A DNA stretch of 64,000 nt from Branchiostoma lanceolatum (lineage: Eukaryota; Chordata; Leptocardii; Amphioxiformes; Branchiostomatidae), in assembly GCF_035083965.1 (NCBI RefSeq), contig NC_089740.1, positions 14,792,552 to 14,856,551 on the forward strand. Reading direction: 5' to 3'. The notes beneath the pieces are model-generated. The model searched no databases, was not told the DNA's origin, and saw only the letters and a list, made by a program, of their open reading frames with translations. Shown here piece by piece: positions 11,472 to 26,400 of the stretch. Position 1 is the first letter of the stretch; each line of letters begins with the position of its first letter. Both the position numbers and the translations under genes were made by a program.

Positions 11472-14400
11472 CTAGTATAAACGGGAAAAGAATACAACTT
11501 GCTTTTTTCATTTACAAACAATTGGATGCACAGAATGGGCTACAGCATTGACACGCCGGTTAGAAAAGTTCAAAGTGAGTTCTACGTACACGAGGCAGAG
11601 CGTAGACAGTAGCGACACCCCTGGAGAAGTTGAGAACCCGGAGGATGCTGCAGGTGCTGATGAAGATGGAGAAGGACAGGACCTCCTTGAAGGTTGCGTC
11701 CCATTGGCTGGCGGTACTGATGTCCACAAATTCATTCATGCCGAGCAGCCCTGTGACAAAAAGCGTTACTGTATTTTGCATCTCGAAGATCTCTAAACTC
11801 TATCCATGAACGTCGAGCGGAACGGCAACATATGGTACTTTTCACATGTAAAGTAGGTTTCGAAGCTTGAATAAACAGATATGCTTGCGACCAAGTGTCA
11901 AAAACCAGTTAGGAAAACCATCAAGTACACTTTTTACATATGGAAACATATGGCAACATTGGTTTCGTAATGTGCCTTTCTCCGGATGGCTTTTCTTCCA
12001 AATGTCAGAAACCTGTTAGGATAGTAGTCATAAGTACCTTTTGCTTGTTGTAAGTCACCCAATGCAGAAGCTGCATTGATGTACCGAAGTGCGAATGTCA
12101 CAATGACGGCTGTCGACAAGCCAATGTTGCACAGGATCAGGATGTTCCAGAAACTGCTGAAATACAGACGGCCTCTCTTCCGTATGTTCCAAATCTCATT
12201 CAGGACGTTGTAGATGAAGAAAAGAACGAACAAGATGTGAAAAAGCATCTGGACGAAGTCGTCTGCTTTTTGGTACTGGAACAGTCGGAAGATCTGGATA
12301 CTGGGCTGTAGATAAGCAGCGCCCCCTGGGATATACTGCAGCCTGAACACCACGGTGCTGAACAGCTTCACGTCAGGGTGGTAGAAGTTGATCCGGAGGA
12401 TGAGAGTGTCTGAAACCATCAGGATCCAGTTGGTTTGTTTGAGGAATTCTATCACTGCAGCAGCCTCACCAGCATCTCGAGGCAGGTCCACTGTGGTGTA
12501 GCACGCCGAAGTCCCGTTTCTGAAACACAATTACAGTACTTAATTAGCAAGGCAGAAAGGAAAATAGATACATCAAAGTTGGATTGCGAATATTCACGAA
12601 AAATTCCAGAGGTTATAAAACTGATTTAACAATCGATGAATAAAGTTGAAAAAATCTTTTCTGCATACAGAAATGTGCTTTCATCAATAAAAGTTAGCGA
12701 GCCAAGAATTCATCAGCATCAAATACTGCAAACATGGGTTTGATATACCTGAACTCGTCGACAATACTGATAGCTATAGTCCTATTGTCTGAACAGTTTC
12801 TCCCACTCTGTCGGCCAAGAGCTTTGTTTTGTAGATTCATAAACAGCCCAGGATAGAGCTTTTGGTTACTGCGTTCGAGGTCTATGTCAATTGGGTCCTC
12901 TGAAATTAAATGAACAACCCAATGAAGACTTAATGAGTTAATGCTAATTGACCAATTTTACAAATCAAATGAGACAAAAAAAGCTTTCAGATCCCGATGA
13001 TTTGTCACCTGGATACTTGGTGGTTCTCTCCAGGCGAACAGGACCGATCCGGAATGCGTTTGTTCCGACCGGAAACTGTTTGTCCAGCCACCTCAGCTTC
13101 TGACCGCTATATCCGCGCTCTGGGTGAAGGGACGGCATCAGTTCAGACGACAGCCACTCCCAAGCACCGTCTGCTGTGGAGACCTGACGGTGGAAATTGG
13201 GGTGTTTCAGTGCACACAATACCGTGTAAAAATAACAATGATTTGTACAACTTGCTTATAATGAAAGAGGTCATCATCGTCAGGTTGAGAACCACCGTTT
13301 TCTAATCATACCTCCTCATATCCGGATAGCAAGCTGTTCTCCAGCGAGGTCCTGACGTTATAGGCGTGTCTGTCGAAGCCCAGAACCCCGATGTAGAAGG
13401 AATTCCCGGTGAAGATCAGAAGAAACACCAGGACCACCAGGATGCTTCTACCTTTAGTCATCCTCTCGGTCCAGTTCGGGTCATGGTCGGTTTTCTTCGG
13501 GGCTGGTGGTAAAACCCTCCGAGCAGGAACTTACTCAGAAATACAGAACACCAATGTCGTTAGTTTTATGAAATCTCATGGACGAAGAAATGTCAGTCTT
13601 AGATTGAAGATAACCATGTCTCTTCATGATGTATTTGTCGACAGTAAGCTTATTTATTACGCTATTGTTGTTTATTGGCATTAACATCATCAACGATATT
13701 TTAATCGTTTCAAGTGGTTTAACTCATGCATTCCTAAGAAAGATAATACGGAAGGATTTAATAGAGGTGTCCACTGACTGGCCACTGCGGTAACTTTTCT
13801 AGACTTACCCTCATAATCCCTGCTCTTCTTCTGAATGACACCGATCGGAGAACGTTCTCTGTCCGATAAGTTCGTCCCAAAAACTCCCCGAAGACAAGCT
13901 GTCACAGACCGCACAATAGGTGCGATGACAACTGCCTTTGTGTAGGCGATCATAAAAATCTGCAAAGTGCGTACATTGGTTAAGTCACAAGATTTCCTGA
14001 CCTCGACATTATTAGAGTCCAACTAACTGCACATTTCTAGTAGTGCCTTGTATTTTATGAGGGTTAAATATCATAACTATGACGTTATGACATCTGGGCA
14101 AACAAAAATGCATGACTGATACTAACCTGAACAGGCTCGAGTAGAAATGTAGAGAACATGAATGTCAGGACGAAGTCCTTCAGCCAGGCCTGGCTCCCCT
14201 CAGCTCCAAACTGCAGACTGTACATGATCACGAAGAAGCTGCTGCTGACAGACGTCAGGATGGCGAGGATCCACGCCACCGTCTTGTACGGAAATCGGCA
14301 GCTGGAAGGAGATGTCGCCTTTTTCATCAGTCCCGGATGGATATGATCTTCCAACGGGGACTGCTTGCAAAACATCGGCACAAGTATAACGTAAACTGGC

Positions 14401-17400
14401 AGGAACACTGTGAACGATGTTGCTGCAGTACCAATCAGTTCCGAAAGACGGAGAGTGATGACACCAGCGTCAAACAAAATGACCTCGTGTGCACCCAGTT
14501 TGACCCCGTACCACATGGCGCTGCCCACCATCCACAGGGTGGTCTGGGTCAGGCAGCAGACCAGGCGCTGCGCCCGGCTGAAGTCCCTCACACCGGAGTT
14601 ACACACGGCTGACAGGAGCAGATGGTCGTCGTACAGAAGGTACGAAAACGTCGGTAGGGTGTATTCGGACATCCTAAGGTAAATATAACCACATATCTCA
14701 AAGGAAACCAATGTCTTAAGGCATCGATGCAGAGAATTAATTCTATTACATCAAGCAGATTGTTATGTTTTTTTGACTGGTTACGAGTTTGGGTCATAGT
14801 TGTAGAGTAAAAATAGAATCATTCCTACTTCAAATCACCGTCCCGGACAGGTGAAAACCTACCGCATTTCTCCATCAGGAGCTGCCTTCAAGGTCCTTAT
14901 TGTCCTGCCGTCTCCTTTGCTAGATGACAGCCAGGTGTAACATGGGAAACAGCAACTGTCCACAAAAAAACACGACGATCAACTTTTCTCATGGTCTCAA
15001 ATGTGTTAGGAGCAGGGGCAGTTCAAATATACATTGTACTTTCAATGACGTTCATCAGCAACGTATAAATTGATGGGAATTTTTCTATTTCAAGTCAGCC
15101 ATTTTATCTTGACAGTGTTTCCTGATATTTCTTAGAAAAAAAATCATATCTCCGAAAAGTACCAGATGAATTCCAACAACTTCTGATCTTGAAGCAAAAA
15201 GAGAGATTACACTTTGGAAGAGAGCCACAGCCTTAAACCAGGGATTGAAATAATTAGAAATCTAAAATTACTCATGTACCTACCCTTGTGCTGTCTGTAT
15301 GTCCCAGACCTTAATGCTGTCTATGAAGAGTGACTCCATGGCGCCCTTCCCGGAGCTGTCGTGCCAGACCTGTACAGACTGGAGCTTGCCGATGGAGGCC
15401 GGTGTCGTCATGATGTGGTACGTGTCACCACCTCTGGCCAGGATCTAAGGACATTTACAAGGGCCATCCGTGTTTACAGTTAATATCTCTCAATTGCGGT
15501 CGCTTCAAATATCCATGAAAGTATCTGTATCACTTTGTTTATGATGTTTTGTTACAGCTGCAAATCAAACTGAACTATTGCATCATAAAATCCTTTGCCA
15601 TAGTTTACGTGTTTAGAGACGCAGACATATAAGCACAACACTCACCAAACCTTCCGGGTTGAGAGTGACCATGGCTGTCCTGCCCTCTGACCCTGTGATC
15701 ATCAGCCCGACTACAGACGCCGTGCCGGCATCAGGCTGTGTTCCCGTACGGACAGACACGACGTAGACGTAGTCCGCACCGGGAACCTCAGATGGAATTG
15801 TGGAGACTTTGGGAACAACAGCCATGCTAGGGTGTGCTTTAGCGAGATTTGCTGCTTGTCCAAGAGCAAGGCTGTCGGCCACTGCTGTGCTTATAGCGAT
15901 GTGGCTCTGAAAAAAGCATAGATCAGACTAAATATTGGATTCCTCTAAACACTCGACAGTTCATGCTTCTATGGCACCGCATATTATCATTGCCATCGGT
16001 CGCTGCGGGTGAAAGGCCGTGCGTTCAACGTACTAACTATCATAAATATTGATATTAAATTTAGAATATCATAAAGAAGTTAAGAAAAACACATTTTAGT
16101 ATTGATCTTAACGTACCCTGATGTTTGACTGTAATATCAATAGTTGGGACATCAAAAATATCATCCACAGCGCTAAGATCGTTCCAAACAGGGTCGAATT
16201 AGTGGACAACTTGTCAATGTTGGTACCGAACTTGTCGAAGTGCACGAAATTAGGAACCGCTACAAAAGAAGCTGCCAGAATCACCCTGGAGCTTTTCCCA
16301 TCGCTTTGTGGTGTCATGTCACACGTGCACCGAGTGGTCGTCTCGTTTGTTTCAACCCCAACCTGCGGTGCAGATGGTGCAGAAAGCAACATATGAAACA
16401 GAATGATATGATTTCTTTTGTCATGAAAGTAACTAATTAAGGGTTAATGACCCGCCCCAAGGTGTATATGGTGTCATAACGCCTGACAGAACACGCGGAA
16501 CATTTTTGGGAATTTTAAATTTGTTTTTCCTTTTCCATGTATTTTAAGGAAATTTTTAGGAATTCTAAGACAATAAAGATTTTTTAAACAAGGTTAAGAA
16601 AAAGACTCATCAAATAGATACCCCCTCTACAAAATGCAACGGTTATAAAGATTTTTTTAACAAGGTTAAGAAAAAGATTCATCAAAAAGATACCCAAATA
16701 AACAAAATGGAACGGTTGTGTTCTGACATGACGTCAATAAGTGGTGTGTTATGGCGTGATAACAGACCACTTATTGCGGGCAATGGAGGCTTCTGATTGG
16801 TCGACGCCATCTACCTATGTGATAATAAACAAAAACGGTATAAGGGTTTTATCAATCAAAAGCAGCTCTGTCTGGTACAAGTTAGTTTGCTGAAATGAAC
16901 TTCATCTAAAAAGCTCTAGGAAATATTACGCAAGTCGCCTACTATAATGTTAACCAGTTCAACTCAGTAGTAACATTCTATCAGATCAGTAAGTCAGTAA
17001 AACCTGGCAGCGGCGGTTATCCCACGCCTGGTTCTCGTTTCCACGCATCAGACAGGAGACTGCGGCAGTCTGCAGTGTGAATCCTGCCGGGCTGCCATCA
17101 CGACCTTGAGGAGGCGGGGTCTGAGGGACCGCTGACGTCAGGAGTCGTCTCAAACCACCGTGGGGGAGGTCTCCGCCTAATCCACAACCAAACATGGGGA
17201 GGCATTAGTGATCATTCCTCACAGTAACATTGATGCTGAATAATATGTCGATGCTTAAGAATTTAACTTTCTCATAATAGTCCAAAGTTGCGTTGCTCAT
17301 TTTTGACATCTGGAAATATAGAAGGGCAATGTGAAGCGGCTTCAGGAAATAGTAGTGATCAGATGAATTCTAGTAGTACCTTTTCTCTTCACGCCGACCA

Positions 17401-20400
17401 TGAGCCATCCGCGTTCCATTTGGATCTCCGGGACAAATGATTTATTGAAATTGGAGTAAACCAGGCCAAATGGCATGTCGAAACCGTCATAATCAGTGAC
17501 TTCAGGAGGTTTAATAGTTGTTGCGTAGTCGTATTCTTCCTCAGTTGGGAAGTCATGAAACCGGAGGTACACCTGAAGCTCTTTGTCCACGTCATCGACT
17601 GAGAATCTGAGCAGCGGCAACTGGCCTCCATCGGCGATGTACATGGCGTGATACTTCATGTTGGTGTCATGACTAGGAACCTTCGTCCGAGGGAATGATC
17701 TGCCTGCATCATCGAGGTTCTGCCTGTATGATGTTGGCAGGGTTTTATGATACTGTTCTTCTGTGTCACTCGTGATCCCAAATTGCACTCTATGTTTAAC
17801 GATGACGTTGATGTTTGGCTGCAGGTTTGATGTGTCAGTATTGCTGTATTGGTCATCCCCATCTTTGGTGATTGTCACCATCACTACTGACGAAGATGCT
17901 TCAACTTTTCTTACACTCCACACAAACGGATCCTCGACAAATGCCACAACCTGCCGGAGCAAAATGAGTTAAATGTCTTTATATTTTGTTGACTGAACTC
18001 TTTATGCACATATATGTGTTACCAGTAGTGACCGAGCTGTTATATTGACGTATCAACGTGGCTACATTTGGGGAGATGTATACTTATAGACAACGGTTCA
18101 GTTTTACACATGACTCTTTTCTTACCTTCAATGTGGAATCCTCAGGAAGGTTGTCCTCCTTTGTGAACACGATGGAGGCGACATCCTGACTAATAGGAAC
18201 GATGCCGACATCAGGGATGCTCTTCTTCACGGCCGTGAGCACGCCGTCAGACCGGATGTGCGTCACTTCTCCTTCCGGTGGTGTCTCGTCCAACAGTTTG
18301 TCTGCTGCCGCATCCAGCAGTTCTAGCAGATCTCTCGTTTCACTTTTCACCTGTATTTTGGGAAAAATTCTCTCAGCAAAATGAATTTATTTTTATAGAT
18401 AATAATATATGTCCTTTGAAAACCTCTTAATAGGTTGGTCGTGAATGGCGTGCTGATCTATTCCTAAATATTGTCACCCAGACAGTCTTTCCAATTGATA
18501 ATGAAGATATTATTCATTGCAAATAAAACGTATGCAAGTACACAGTCTTCCTGAATATTTCCATCTGGATATCTCTTGGCACTGACAACGAAGATATGGT
18601 TTGTGGCAAAACAAATTAGTCTTTATGCAGTAGATAGCAGAGGCAGATACCCGAGATTTCAGACGTTCTTGTTCCTTTTTCTCCTGCATCAGCTGCTCCA
18701 TCGGTGACAGGTCGGTAGACTGAACGTCTATCAGTATCTTCAACCCATTTGTGACACCCGAGGAAAGGTCAATGGTCGTCTCCATAGCAACCGCCTCCCT
18801 GCTACTGCTCTGAGCTCGTAGTACCGAGGATGACGCGACAGTCACTTCTGTATGTTTCGTATGGAACATTTAGGTCAATCACATGCATGATTAGAAGTAG
18901 GGGATGATGGGAACACGATAAAATATTGATACTGATAACTTTGAGCTTTGAACCTATTCACCTTAGTCTTTTCTTTTGGGTATAAAGCAAATGTCACGAC
19001 ATGCTCATTGTCTTCAAGTTTGATGATCAAAAATTGATGATTTAGTTGCAGATGTACACCGTATATTGTTGATGCATCGCATTGTTTGTTTGCTGACAGT
19101 TTTTCTACATCTAACTATGAATTTGGTATCTTCACAAACAGAGTATTGCATAAGAAGAATATAAACCTTTCAGTAGTTCCATGTGATCCTCCAGAGAACC
19201 GGTGAAAGATTCCACCTTTTCACGGAGAGTCTTGATAAGAACAGGTATCTCGTCCTGTAGACAAGGAAATGTTATGCCACTTCATACAGTATATTTATAA
19301 AATGAAACCAGTATTGTTTTGTTTGAAAACAATTGGTAACAAATCTGATATGATGAATTCAGGATCTGCAATATTACCACTATAAGAAAAGGCGCGTGGG
19401 TTGATGAGTCTTGAGTGGTGATGACAACAGGAGGCGGAGGTGTAGTCTCAGCTGTACTGGGCGGCAGGGTGGGGAGGGTGGTCATGGGCGACATGCTGGA
19501 AGCTTCATCATCCAAATAATCAGATGATTCTAAATCAATATCTGTGGTGAAAAGTAAGGCAATTTTTTACGAAAGGCCTGACACAAATGATGTTTTACAG
19601 AAAAAAGACGATATCAGAACATTGGCAAACTGAGTATATACCACCCAAACAGGTTCTTTTCAGCAGTTGCCGCTATTCTTGGAGAGTAATTCTTATCCAT
19701 ATTTGCAAACTAGTCATAGGCAAAATACTTTTTTTCTCATTGAACGGAAAATTGAAGTCTTTGAAAGTGTTGGTCGCTCGCATACCTGCAAAGACGAAAG
19801 GCGTTGTCGTTTTGACGGTTATTGTTGAGCTTGTAGGCATCGGATCCATCTTGAACACGGTGGAAGTCTCCATCAGACGAGCTGTGCTGGTCTGTTGTGG
19901 GGTCGGGAACAAGCTGCTTGATGGATCAGGGGATGTAGTAGGCGTTGTAGTTTGCTGTGTTGTTGTTGTTGTTACACTTGATTCTGATGTTGTTGTTGTT
20001 GTTGTCAATGTTGATGCTGGTATTGTTGTACGTTCTGTGAGAAGGATGAGCAAGTTATAAGTGCTACATGCGTCTTAAGTGTCACCTGTTTCGTTCTCAT
20101 TACTATATTAGATTTGTATTCTTGCACTTGCAGATTTCGGATTGGAAGAAAATAAAATTGAATATCTTCAGACTTATAAATAGCAAAATCTGCCTATGTG
20201 AAGTACATCAAATCACTCGGGTCTTATTTGTTACGCCGGTAGAATAATGCTGATAAGTGACTCCACATTACAAACTGACTTCACAATCAAGTATCAGACA
20301 TATTAGAAAATCAGCAGAGAACCTACCATAACAACCATATCCGTCTCCGTCCAATTCGAACCCTTCAATGCAGGAACAGGTGTAACTTCCTTCAGTGTTC

Positions 20401-23400
20401 AAGCAGGTCTGGCTGCAGCCTCCGTTCCGAGTGGAACACTCGTCAATATCTGTAGACCAGGAAGCAAGCAGTTTTTTTACACTGATAGCAAAAATGTAAA
20501 AGACTAGAATGTAAGAAAGGTTCTTACGTTATATGTTATACTATATTTCGTCTCTTGCCACTTATGTGGGTCCTGGTCATCATCTCGGTTGAGAATGGCA
20601 CAGCTCTGCCAGTCATATGCGTTTTACATTTTCTCCCTGGCGCCAAGGGGCAAAACTGTCCAGTAGAGTGTGATCCTCCAAAACAATTTCACCTTCATCT
20701 GCCATGTCCAAATTCTTGTTTTATCTTGAAACCCGTCCCTATACTGTGATTATAAGGTTATGAGAGCCTGCTAAGGACAAAATCATGTGGTGATTTTCAT
20801 GTTTCCTTTCTTCCGGATTATCATCCATTCATTCTTCCGATAATTGCGTGAGAAAAGTACGAATAAGACAACAGATGACCTACCAGTGCAGCTATGTCCG
20901 TCTCTGTCCAGCACGAACCCTTCAGTACAGGAACAGTTGTAACTTCCAACAGTGTTGTTGCAGGTCTGGCTACAGCCGCCGTTAAGATTTGAGCACTCGT
21001 CGACATCTACAGCCAAGATAGTAGGTAAATTGAAGCATAAAAGAACCAACCTTTTATCGTCTTCAGACCTCTATTTTTTTGCGGTCAGCAAACCCAGAAA
21101 ATTTATCATCGGATCTACCGGGTATATATCCAGGTACTCTGATCACATATTCGACAAACTCTGTTTATACATTCAAAAAAGTAAGAAAAACATAAGGCAA
21201 CAGATGACCTACCAGCACAGTTATGTCTGTCTTCGCCCAGTACGAACCCTTCAGTACAGGAACAGTTGTAACCTCCCCCAGTGTTAACGCAGGTCTCGCT
21301 ACAGCCACCGTTCAGGGTTGAACACTCGTCAATGTCTAAAATCAAGAGAAAATATAAATGTAGGGAGGCTTTTGGTTACTCATATTTTCTCAATATCTCA
21401 CATTGTCTTGTACAGTTTTAACAAAATACGGATGTAACAATTAGCCTACAAATTAAAATCCGACATACCGGTTGGCTTTATATAAGGAAAACTATCAGAT
21501 ACACAAATACATGTATATAAATGAAGTAAATAAATACACAAAATTTAGTATGCACCTTACATATTGGACAGAATAACATCATGAGAAACTGACTTTACAA
21601 TACTTGAAGCGAAGGATCATTTCATTCACAGTTGATACTTTCGAATTTGCTTTTATAAGGGCGTTTTTTCTTCATACCTTCACAGAAAAGATCCGGCTCC
21701 GTCCATGACCCATTTGCCGTGCATGTTCTGGTTATGACGTCACCGGAAATGACGTGATATCCCGGGGAACACGGGTAGGTGCAGCTCTCCCCCAGCAGAT
21801 AAGGACAGTCGCACACGGGCCCGGTAGTGTTGGCCTGGGTCGACGGGTCAACGCACACTCCTGGAAATCCATCTGTGAAGAGAGAAACAGGCAAAAGCTA
21901 AATGATGGAAATTTAAACAGACAAAAACAGAATCCAGAATTTTTACTAGTACTAGTAAGCTGGTAGAGAGGGCCCAGGACCGCAAAGGATGGAGGTACCT
22001 AGCCCGTGGCCTATGCCCAAAGATGGGCGATAGGCCCAAGTAAGTAAGTAGTAAGCCTTTACGGCATTGAAAATAAATAAAGAGCATTCTTCACCTTGAG
22101 TACAGTTGAACATAAAGTCTCCAGGTACGCCCTCAGTCCGGTAACCTACTCTACCAATGTCAGTGACTGGCTGAGAATCTGTCCAGCTCATGAAGGGTTC
22201 CTCCTCTCCAGCCCTGCCCACACCAACACTTCCGCCTTTCGACCAGCAGATCCAGAACCTTCGGAACTCTTCAGCCGATGTCATGTCTGCACATTCAGAA
22301 ATACGGTAACAGATGCAAAATACAAACAGAAGAAATGTGAATCACTATAATGTAATCGCCATAGAAAACCACATTACCTGTTGAACTATATACTTTCTTT
22401 GTCCTTCGTTCGGCTTCGCCCTCTATCAGTCTCCGTAGTCGGACTTGCTCATATTCGAATTGAATGCGATACCCGTCCTCATACAAAGGGTTGTGCCAGC
22501 CATGCTTAAGTTCCTGATTGAAGGTTGTATTGACATCCCACGGGTAGAGTAAGAGGTCCCCGATGCCGACGCCGCTGGTGTTGACCTTGACCTCGAAGAT
22601 GAAGGGCGAGATGACCTTGGGAAGGTCCCAGGTCAGAGTTTTAGCCTCCACGTGCTTCGTGATTGAACAGGATGCTGGATAGGGATATCGAGAAAGTAAT
22701 GTATGGTAACCTTAAAACCTTCACGTTTTCACAGCTGCAGGCAAACATTATACTTTTACTTTACCCTATTCAGGCCGAGGAGAGGATTTTGAGCCAACAT
22801 TCATGTCGCATAACGCCTGAACGGCTTACGATAGAGTCATTAACTTGGTGAAGCTTCCTGAAATTTACTTCACAACAATTTAATAATAATTAAGTTAGTT
22901 AATGATTTGTATGGTTGCCATGATAATGTGTTTCCAACGCTTGTTTGACAAAATTCGCTAATTTCGGTTTCAGCAATGTAGTTTCCAGGACTTCATGCAA
23001 AGACACATCTATTTTCTTACTTTCTTACATCATAAATTATTCTGATTTGATGATGTCATTGGTTAGATGGAAAACTAGGTTATTGTTCCTTGCGATTTAC
23101 AAACGACCTTTTGCTTTACAAATGAATGTAAAGCCTCAAACCAGGGCCTCAAAAGATCCCCCCCACCCTCGTCCAAGGATGCCCCATGAAGCCCGGTCTG
23201 AATAGGGTTACTTAAATAACCATTAGACAAAGTAGGCATCGGGTGAAGTAGACGGAACCATTGCAATTTGCAAAGAGAGTGAAGATTCCTATTCACCCCA
23301 TTAGTAAGTACACTTGAGATAATTCTATTTCTGTATTAGTCAAACGACATAACCGCTCTTTCAAATCAGTCACATTGCCGGTTATATCTAACTCCAGGAT

Positions 23401-26400
23401 TTGTTAAAGCTACTCGATAAAGTATTACAATACAATGATTCTTTGGGAAAAGAAATATAAGTCCAAGATGGTGTTTCTAAAATGACTACGCGCTATTCTT
23501 AACCCTTAAGCTGTCAGATTTTCTAGGTTCCTAGGTTTCGACCGCTTCATGCACGCAAAGCTGTTTTCTTGGGGAATATCTGTTAGCTGGGGAATATCCT
23601 ATCCCGGTTATATCCCGGTGCAGCACACATGGCATGTTTCTGTATCCCTGATAAAACCGGGACTGGCAGTTTTCAAGCATTGAAATATCTACCTTTAAAT
23701 GTTTCTTTTCGACAGTGAATATGGATAAATCAAAAGTTCCATATTTCCAACACCTGCAAGTCCTATTTGAGGAATATATATGAACATTTCTTCTGGGTTA
23801 AAACCTACATGTGTTACAGCCCACAATCTCCACCCTCATGGCGATTTCACCAAACCAGGTCTGAGGCAGGAAACGCACATAACTGTGTTGTTTTGCACTT
23901 GGTAAAGGCACTTAACACGACCTTCCTTGGCGGTGGAATGACGCCCACCGAGGCTAATCTGTCTAAAAATGTGCCCAAAATACACTACGAATTTGGTGGC
24001 CGATGTGCCAACATTTGTAACATAACCAAGAATCGTACACAGGTTTTACTTCATACCTTGGCAGAAAAAATCCGGTTCAGTCCATGACCCATCTGCCCTG
24101 CATGTTCTGGTTATGACGTCACCGGAAATGACGTGATATCCCGGGGAACATGGGTAGGTGCAGTTCTCCCCCAGCAGATAAGGACAGACGCACACGGGCC
24201 CGGTAGTGTTGGCCTGGGTCGGCGGGTCAACACAAACTCCAAAAAATCCATCTGTGAAGAGAGAAACAGGCAAAAGCTAAAGGATGGAAATTTAAACAGA
24301 CAAAAACAGAATCAAGAATTTTTACTAGTACTAGTAAGCATTTACGGTATTGAAAATAAATAAAGAGCATTCTTTACCTTGAGTACAGTTGAACATAAAG
24401 TCTCCAGGTACGCCTACAGTCCGGTAACCTACTCTACCGATGTCAGTAATAGGATGGCCATCTGTCCAACTCATGAAAGGTTCCACCTCTCCAGCCCTCC
24501 CCACACCAACACTTCCGCCTTTCGACCAGCAGATCCAGAACCTTCGGAACTCTTCAGCCGATGTGATGTCTACACATTCAGAAATACGGTAACAGATGCT
24601 AACAAAATACAAACAGCAGAGGTATGAATCACTATAATGTAATCGCCATAGAAAAACTGAATTACCTGTTGAACGATACACTTTCTTCGTCCTTCGTTCT
24701 GCTTCGCCCTCTATCAGTCTCAGTAGCTGGAAGTGCCCAGATGTGAATTTAATGCGATACCCGTCCTCATACAAAGGGTTGTGCCAGCCATGCTTAAGCT
24801 CCTGATTGAAAGTCGTATTGACATCCCACGGGTAGAGTAAGAGGTCCCCGATGCCGTCGCCACTGCCGTTGACCCTGACCTCGAAGATGAAGGGCGATAT
24901 GACCTTGGGAAGGTCCCAGGTCAGAGTTTTAGCCTCCACGTGCTTCGTGATTGAACAGGATGCTGGATAGGGATATCGAGAAAGTAATGTATGATAACCT
25001 TAAAACCTTCACGTTTTAACAGCTGTAGGCAAACATTATATATACTTTAATTTTACCCTATTCAGGCCGGGGAGGGGATTTTGAGCCAACATTTATGTCG
25101 CATAACGCCTGAACGGCTTACGCTAGAGCCACAAAACTTGTGACGTTTCCTGAAATTTACTTGGCAACAATTTCATGATAATGAGGTAAGTTAATGATTT
25201 GTATGGTTGCCATGATAACGTGTTTCTAACGCATATTTTACGAAATTCGCTACCTTCGGTTTCAACAATGTAGTTTCCAGGATTTCATGCAAAAACTCAT
25301 CTATTTTCTTACTTTCTTACATCGTAAATTATTCTGATTTGATGATGGCATCGGTTAGATGGAAAACTAGGTTATTGTTCCTTGCGATTTACAACGACCT
25401 TTTGCTTTACAAATGTAATGAATGTAAAGCCTCAAACCAGGGCCTCAAAAGATCCCCCCCCACCCTCGTCCAAGGATGCCCCATGAAGCCCGGTCTGAAT
25501 AGGGTTACTTAAATAACCATTAGACAAAGTAGGCATCGGGTGAAGTAGACGGAACCATCGCAATTTGCAAAGAGAATGCAGTTTCCTATTCACCCCATTA
25601 GTAAGTACACTTGAGATAATTCTATTTCTGTATTAGTCAAACGACATAACCGCTCTTTCAAATCAGTCACATTGCCGGTTATATCTAACTCTAGGATTTG
25701 TTAAAGCTACTCGATAAATCATTACAATACAATGATTCTTTGGGAAAAGAAATATAAGTTCCAGATTGTGTTTCTAAAATGACTACGCGCTATTCTTAAC
25801 CCTTAAGCTGCCAGATTTTCTAGGTTCCTAGGTTTCGACCGCTTCATGCACGCAAAGCTGTTTTCTTCCGGGGAATATCCTATCCCGGTTATATCCCGGT
25901 GCAGCACACATGGCATGTTTCTGTATCCCTGATAAAACCGGGACTGGCAGTTTTTAAGCATTGAAATATCTACCTTTAAATGTTTCTTTTCGACAGTGAA
26001 TATGGATAAATCAAAAGTTCCATATTTCCAACACCTGCAAGTCCTATTTGAGGAATATATATGAACATTTCTTCTGGGTTAAAACCTACTTGTGTTACAG
26101 CCCACAATCTCCACCCTCATGGCGATTTCACCAAACCAGGTCTGAGGCAGGAAACGCACATAACGGGCATCAACTGGGTTGTTTTGCACTTGGTAAAGGC
26201 ACTTTACACGACCTTCCTTGGCGGTGGAGTGACGCCCACCAAGGCTAATCTGTCTAGAAGTGCGCCCAAAATACACTACGAATTTGGTGGCCGATGTGCC
26301 AAGATTTGCAACCAAGAATCGTACACAGGTTTTACTTCATACCTTGGCAGAAAAGATCCGGCTCCGTCCATGACCCATCTGCCCTGCATGTTCTGTTTAT

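Larger units (their letters stand above)
21660..26345. repeat. Tandem duplication of an FA-CCP cassette with its introns (unit about 2.29 kb)
   Basis: The segment from the cassette-3 CCP through the intron at 22675-24056 is repeated from the cassette-2 CCP through 24963-26342. Equivalent exon edges are offset by 2288 and 2286 bp. Intron text is almost word for word the same, for example 'ccatgaagcccggtctgaat' near 23185 and 25480, including a shared SINE fragment near 23890/26175. The duplication added one FA-CCP cassette without changing the frame. Confidence 0.9.

Noticed and set aside
16570-16715. Two copies of 'aacaaggttaagaaaaaga' text in an intron
   Set aside because: A local tandem duplication of about 73 bp with no sign of function.
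16735-16776. Small hairpin CAATAAGTGG ... CCACTTATTG with an inner palindrome
   Set aside because: A 10-bp stem with an AT-rich intron context. Possible MITE end or chance; not strong enough to call.
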